Part shown: piece after piece, positions 61,458 through 64,000 of the stretch
Layout: each line of letters opens with the position of its first letter
Numbering within the stretch: position 1 is the first letter of the stretch
Made by a program: the position numbers and the translations under genes
Notes under the pieces: model-generated
The model's input: the letters and a program-made list of their open reading frames with translations, nothing else
Databases searched by the model: none
What the model was told of the DNA's origin: nothing
NCBI RefSeq assembly: GCF_012931685.1
Contig: NZ_JABANC010000003.1
Location: 124,001-188,000 of the forward strand
Reading direction: 5' to 3'
From: Hanstruepera ponticola
Lineage (GTDB): Bacteria; Bacteroidota; Bacteroidia; Flavobacteriales; Flavobacteriaceae
Length of the DNA: 64,000 nucleotides

Positions 61458-64000
61458 TTACACCTCTCGCCGCAATACTTCTAAAGGCGAACTCTTTAAC
61501 ACCCCTTGAATATTGCTTAAACCAATAGCTAATACCAAAAGTGAAATACCCGGTAAGAATCCCAAAAACGGCACGGCTGATGGTACAAAGGGTTCTTTAA
61601 AAACCAGGATAGCTAATAGCAAACTACTGACTAGCGCTAAAAGTACACCTACCAAACTCCCTAAAAGCCCTAAAAACAAATACTCCAATGCCGATATGCG
61701 TAATATCTGCTTGTTTTTAGCCCCCAGTGTTCTTAATAACACACTTTCTTTAACACGTTGGTACTTGCTATTACGCACAGAACCAATTAGTACAATAATA
61801 CCGGTAAGTATGCTGAAGAAAGCCATAAAATTGATAATCCATGTTACTTTTTGCAATATATCTTCAATGATGGTATATACTTGTCTTAAATCGATAATAG
61901 ATACATTTGGAAACTTGGCTACCAATTCGCTTTGTAATTTAGCCGAGCGTGTCTCATCTGGCACATAAGTAGTTAAAACATTAAACTGTGGTGCCTGTTC
62001 CAACACGCCTTTTGGAAATACTATGGAGAAATTGAGTTGCATTTGTCCCCAATCAACCTTCCTGATACTGCCCACAACGGTTTCCATAAGGACACCCTGT
62101 ACATTGAAAACAACCTTGTCACCAATGGCCAATTTGCCGTCTTGCGCTAGATTATCAGAAATGGATATTGGTATAGGGTCTTTAGTGGTGTGATTAGAGA
62201 CCCAGTTCCCTTGTGTTAATTCCTCTGATGCGATGAGATTTTCACGATAGGTGGTTCTAAATTCATGATTTAAAAGCCATCCTCTTATACTGCGGGTACT
62301 ATCTTGCTGGATAGCATTAACGGTGCGCCCTTTAATACTGTGCATGCGCATGGTTACCAGTGGGATATTATCTAATATCTCTAAATTATTGTCTGTAAAC
62401 GTTGTAATGGTTTCAGTAAGTTGAGTGCTTTGCACATCTAAAGCAATAAGATTGGCATTTTCAGTACTGGCGCCAACACTTGTTTTTGCTAACAGAATGT
62501 CCTTGGTAAAGTATAAGGTGCTTATTAAAAACGTTCCTAATCCAATGGCAACGATTAAAACTAATGTCTGATTATTGGGGCGGAATAAGTTTAACAAGCT
62601 TTGCCTCACTGTAAAATCTGCCCATTTAGGAAATAAGGCTTTTACGATTTTCATACACAGCACCGCAACTGCCGCCAAAATAGCAAAGGTTACCAAAACT
62701 CCTATAACAAACGCAGCGGAATACTGCCAGTCTTTAAGCAACCAAAATGAAAAGGCATATAGCGATGCGATAATGATTAATAAGATAATTAGGCGTGCTT
62801 TTTTAGGTTTTTCCATAGGCGTACCACCTATTCGCAGCACTTCCAATGGCGACACATACCAGGTGCGCATCAGTGGCAATAAGGCAAATAAAACCGACAT
62901 AAAAAGCCCCAGTAATACACCCATGATTAGGGGTTGCATGCTAATATGTATTTCGACATCGAAGGGTAAAAAATCTTTTAAGATATACGGAAAAAGCTCC
63001 TGCAAACCAACACCTATAAGTGTTCCGATAAGTCCGCCAATGATGCCAATTCCTGATATTTGTATCAGAAATATCAAGAAACTTTGTCGGCGTGTGGCGC
63101 CCATGCATTTCAACACGGCAACTGCTTTTAGTTTTTCCTTAATGTAAATGTTTACAGAGCTGGCAATACCCACGCAGCCCAATAGTAAGGCAATAAATGC
63201 CACCAGATTTAAGAACTTACCCACATTATCATACCGACGCCCTAAACGTCTGCTTGTGCTGGTGTGGGTGTCTAAATCGGCCTTTTCTAGGTCGAGCATG
63301 GGTTCAATACGATTCTCCAAGGCTTCTAAATCGGCAGTAGGCGCCTTATAAAAAAACTGGTATTCCTTACGGCTTCCAAATTGCAGGAGTTCCGTTTTAG
63401 CAATATACCGATAAGGTATAACTACCGGAGGCGCTACCGAAGACGACATGGCATTACTGCCTGGAATCGATTTTAAAGCCCCTGTAATGGGTAATGTAAT
63501 CTCCCCTACTTTAATGGAATCACCTGCTTTAATATCATATTGCAACATGAGTGTGGCATCCACTAAAGCGCCTCCTAGTTCTTGATAACTAGCAGCAGCC
63601 GAACTGGGTATGGTGGTTAATTTACCATAAAAGGGGAAATCGCCATCCAAGCCTCGAACACGCACTAATTTGGTACCGCCGTTTTTTGGAAAGGCGATCA
63701 TGGATACAAAGTTCACTTCGCGAGCATCAGGATTTAAAGAATCAATGATAGCTTGAGCACGTTCTGTAGGCTCATCGCGACTATCAATGATAAAGTCGGC
63801 TCCCATTAAAACCTTGGATTGTCGCTGGATATTATCTTTTAAATTCTCACTAAACAATTGAATCGAAACAACTGCCGCAATTCCCAAAATAATAGATGCC
63901 ATAAATAATAGCAGCCTTACTTTGCTGGCTTTGGCATCGCGCCATGCCATTTTAAAAAGCCAGGATGTTTTGCTTTTAGATTGGAATTGTGCTTTACTCA
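61458..64000 (-). CDS. FtsX-like/MacB-type ABC transporter permease (5' end at window edge)
   Basis: Coding reads 847 codons from the edge. An internal ATG at 63950 gives 830 residues, but the frame stays open upstream with SKAQFQSKSKTSWLFK. The last two bases are TG of a likely ATG whose A falls at 64001, so I consider the gene to be cut one base short. It has two FtsX domains: four-plus transmembrane helices around 260-430 and again in the last 150 residues, with a MacB-type periplasmic domain at 40-240 and a second at about 470-700. It is probably a lipoprotein or macrolide-type exporter; the partner ATPase is outside the window. Confidence 0.9.
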   Translation of the reverse strand, partial: SKAQFQSKSKTSWLFKMAWRDAKASKVRLLLFMASIILGIAAVVSIQLFSENLKDNIQRQSKVLMGADFIIDSRDEPTERAQAIIDSLNPDAREVNFVSMIAFPKNGGTKLVRVRGLDGDFPFYGKLTTIPSSAAASYQELGGALVDATLMLQYDIKAGDSIKVGEITLPITGALKSIPGSNAMSSSVAPPVVIPYRYIAKTELLQFGSRKEYQFFYKAPTADLEALENRIEPMLDLEKADLDTHTSTSRRLGRRYDNVGKFLNLVAFIALLLGCVGIASSVNIYIKEKLKAVAVLKCMGATRRQSFLIFLIQISGIGIIGGLIGTLIGVGLQELFPYILKDFLPFDVEIHISMQPLIMGVLLGLFMSVLFALLPLMRTWYVSPLEVLRIGGTPMEKPKKARLIILLIIIASLYAFSFWLLKDWQYSAAFVIGVLVTFAILAAVAVLCMKIVKALFPKWADFTVRQSLLNLFRPNNQTLVLIVAIGLGTFLISTLYFTKDILLAKTSVGASTENANLIALDVQSTQLTETITTFTDNNLEILDNIPLVTMRMHSIKGRTVNAIQQDSTRSIRGWLLNHEFRTTYRENLIASEELTQGNWVSNHTTKDPIPISISDNLAQDGKLAIGDKVVFNVQGVLMETVVGSIRKVDWGQMQLNFSIVFPKGVLEQAPQFNVLTTYVPDETRSAKLQSELVAKFPNVSIIDLRQVYTIIEDILQKVTWIINFMAFFSILTGIIVLIGSVRNSKYQRVKESVLLRTLGAKNKQILRISALEYLFLGLLGSLVGVLLALVSSLLLAILVFKEPFVPSAVPFLGFLPGISLLVLAIGLSNIQGVLKSSPLEVLRREV

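Noticed and set aside
62575-63147. 190-codon ORF antisense to the FtsX-like permease
   Set aside because: Open only because the opposite strand is a membrane-protein gene; no motif.
1-64000. tRNA, rRNA or insertion sequence
   Set aside because: No tRNA-like cloverleaf end, rRNA segment or transposase motif was noticed when reading both strands by eye; a dedicated scan could not be run.

Overview
The window is low-GC, gene-dense DNA from a member of the Flavobacteriaceae (Bacteroidota), probably marine. This is judged from YchF, topoisomerase IV ParE/ParC, DUF6090, LytS/LytTR regulators, many lipoproteins with a lipobox, near absence of Shine-Dalgarno sequences, and TAnnTTTG-type -7 promoter boxes. 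No rRNA, tRNA, CRISPR array or insertion sequence was seen.

Bases 1-8105 are an accessory array of eight unrelated genes, all on the + strand. Each is separated from the next by a 117-200 bp imperfect inverted repeat that looks like an integron attC site. The two ends of each cassette are complementary to each other (for example GTTGGCACTT at the start and AAGTGCCAAC at the end), and they differ from the neighbouring cassette's ends. That is the pattern expected if recombination occurs inside GTT. The last site is only a half site and abuts core chromosome. No integrase is in the window.

Bases 8200-45700 are mostly core genome. They hold ychF, a PAP2 enzyme, a translationally coupled parE-orf-parC operon, a YfcC transporter and ung. 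A five-gene minus-strand operon follows (2OG-Fe oxygenase, SUI1, DUF1835, nucleoside phosphorylase, substrate-binding protein). Further on are a fused E1 2-oxoacid dehydrogenase, a secreted S9 peptidase, exbD and an hsp20 with a sigma-54-type promoter. Then come an RluE-like pseudouridine synthase, a helicase, a universal stress protein, an OmpA lipoprotein, a short HPF, an ABC exporter with an M1 peptidase fused to its permease, and a LytS/LytTR pair. Bases 45800-50250 hold a second LytS/LytTR pair and a CocE-type hydrolase operon, which share a 16-bp upstream motif.

Bases 50400-58700 form a second accessory island, flanked by copies of one dispersed repeat family. Its centre is a minus-strand antiphage-type locus with two adjacent reverse transcriptases that match the DRT3 arrangement (Drt3a then Drt3b). 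A short structured intergenic RNA candidate follows, carrying CACACAC between two stems and ending in a terminator. This matches the ACACAC-templating RNA reported for DRT3. Directly downstream is a large fused nuclease (Cas4-like PD-(D/E)XK with iron-sulfur cysteines plus a DEDD exonuclease, DUF2779), which may be an accessory. Bases 58700-64000 return to ordinary genes: Ohr, an NAD(P)-binding protein, a serine hydrolase and an FtsX-like permease cut by the window edge.
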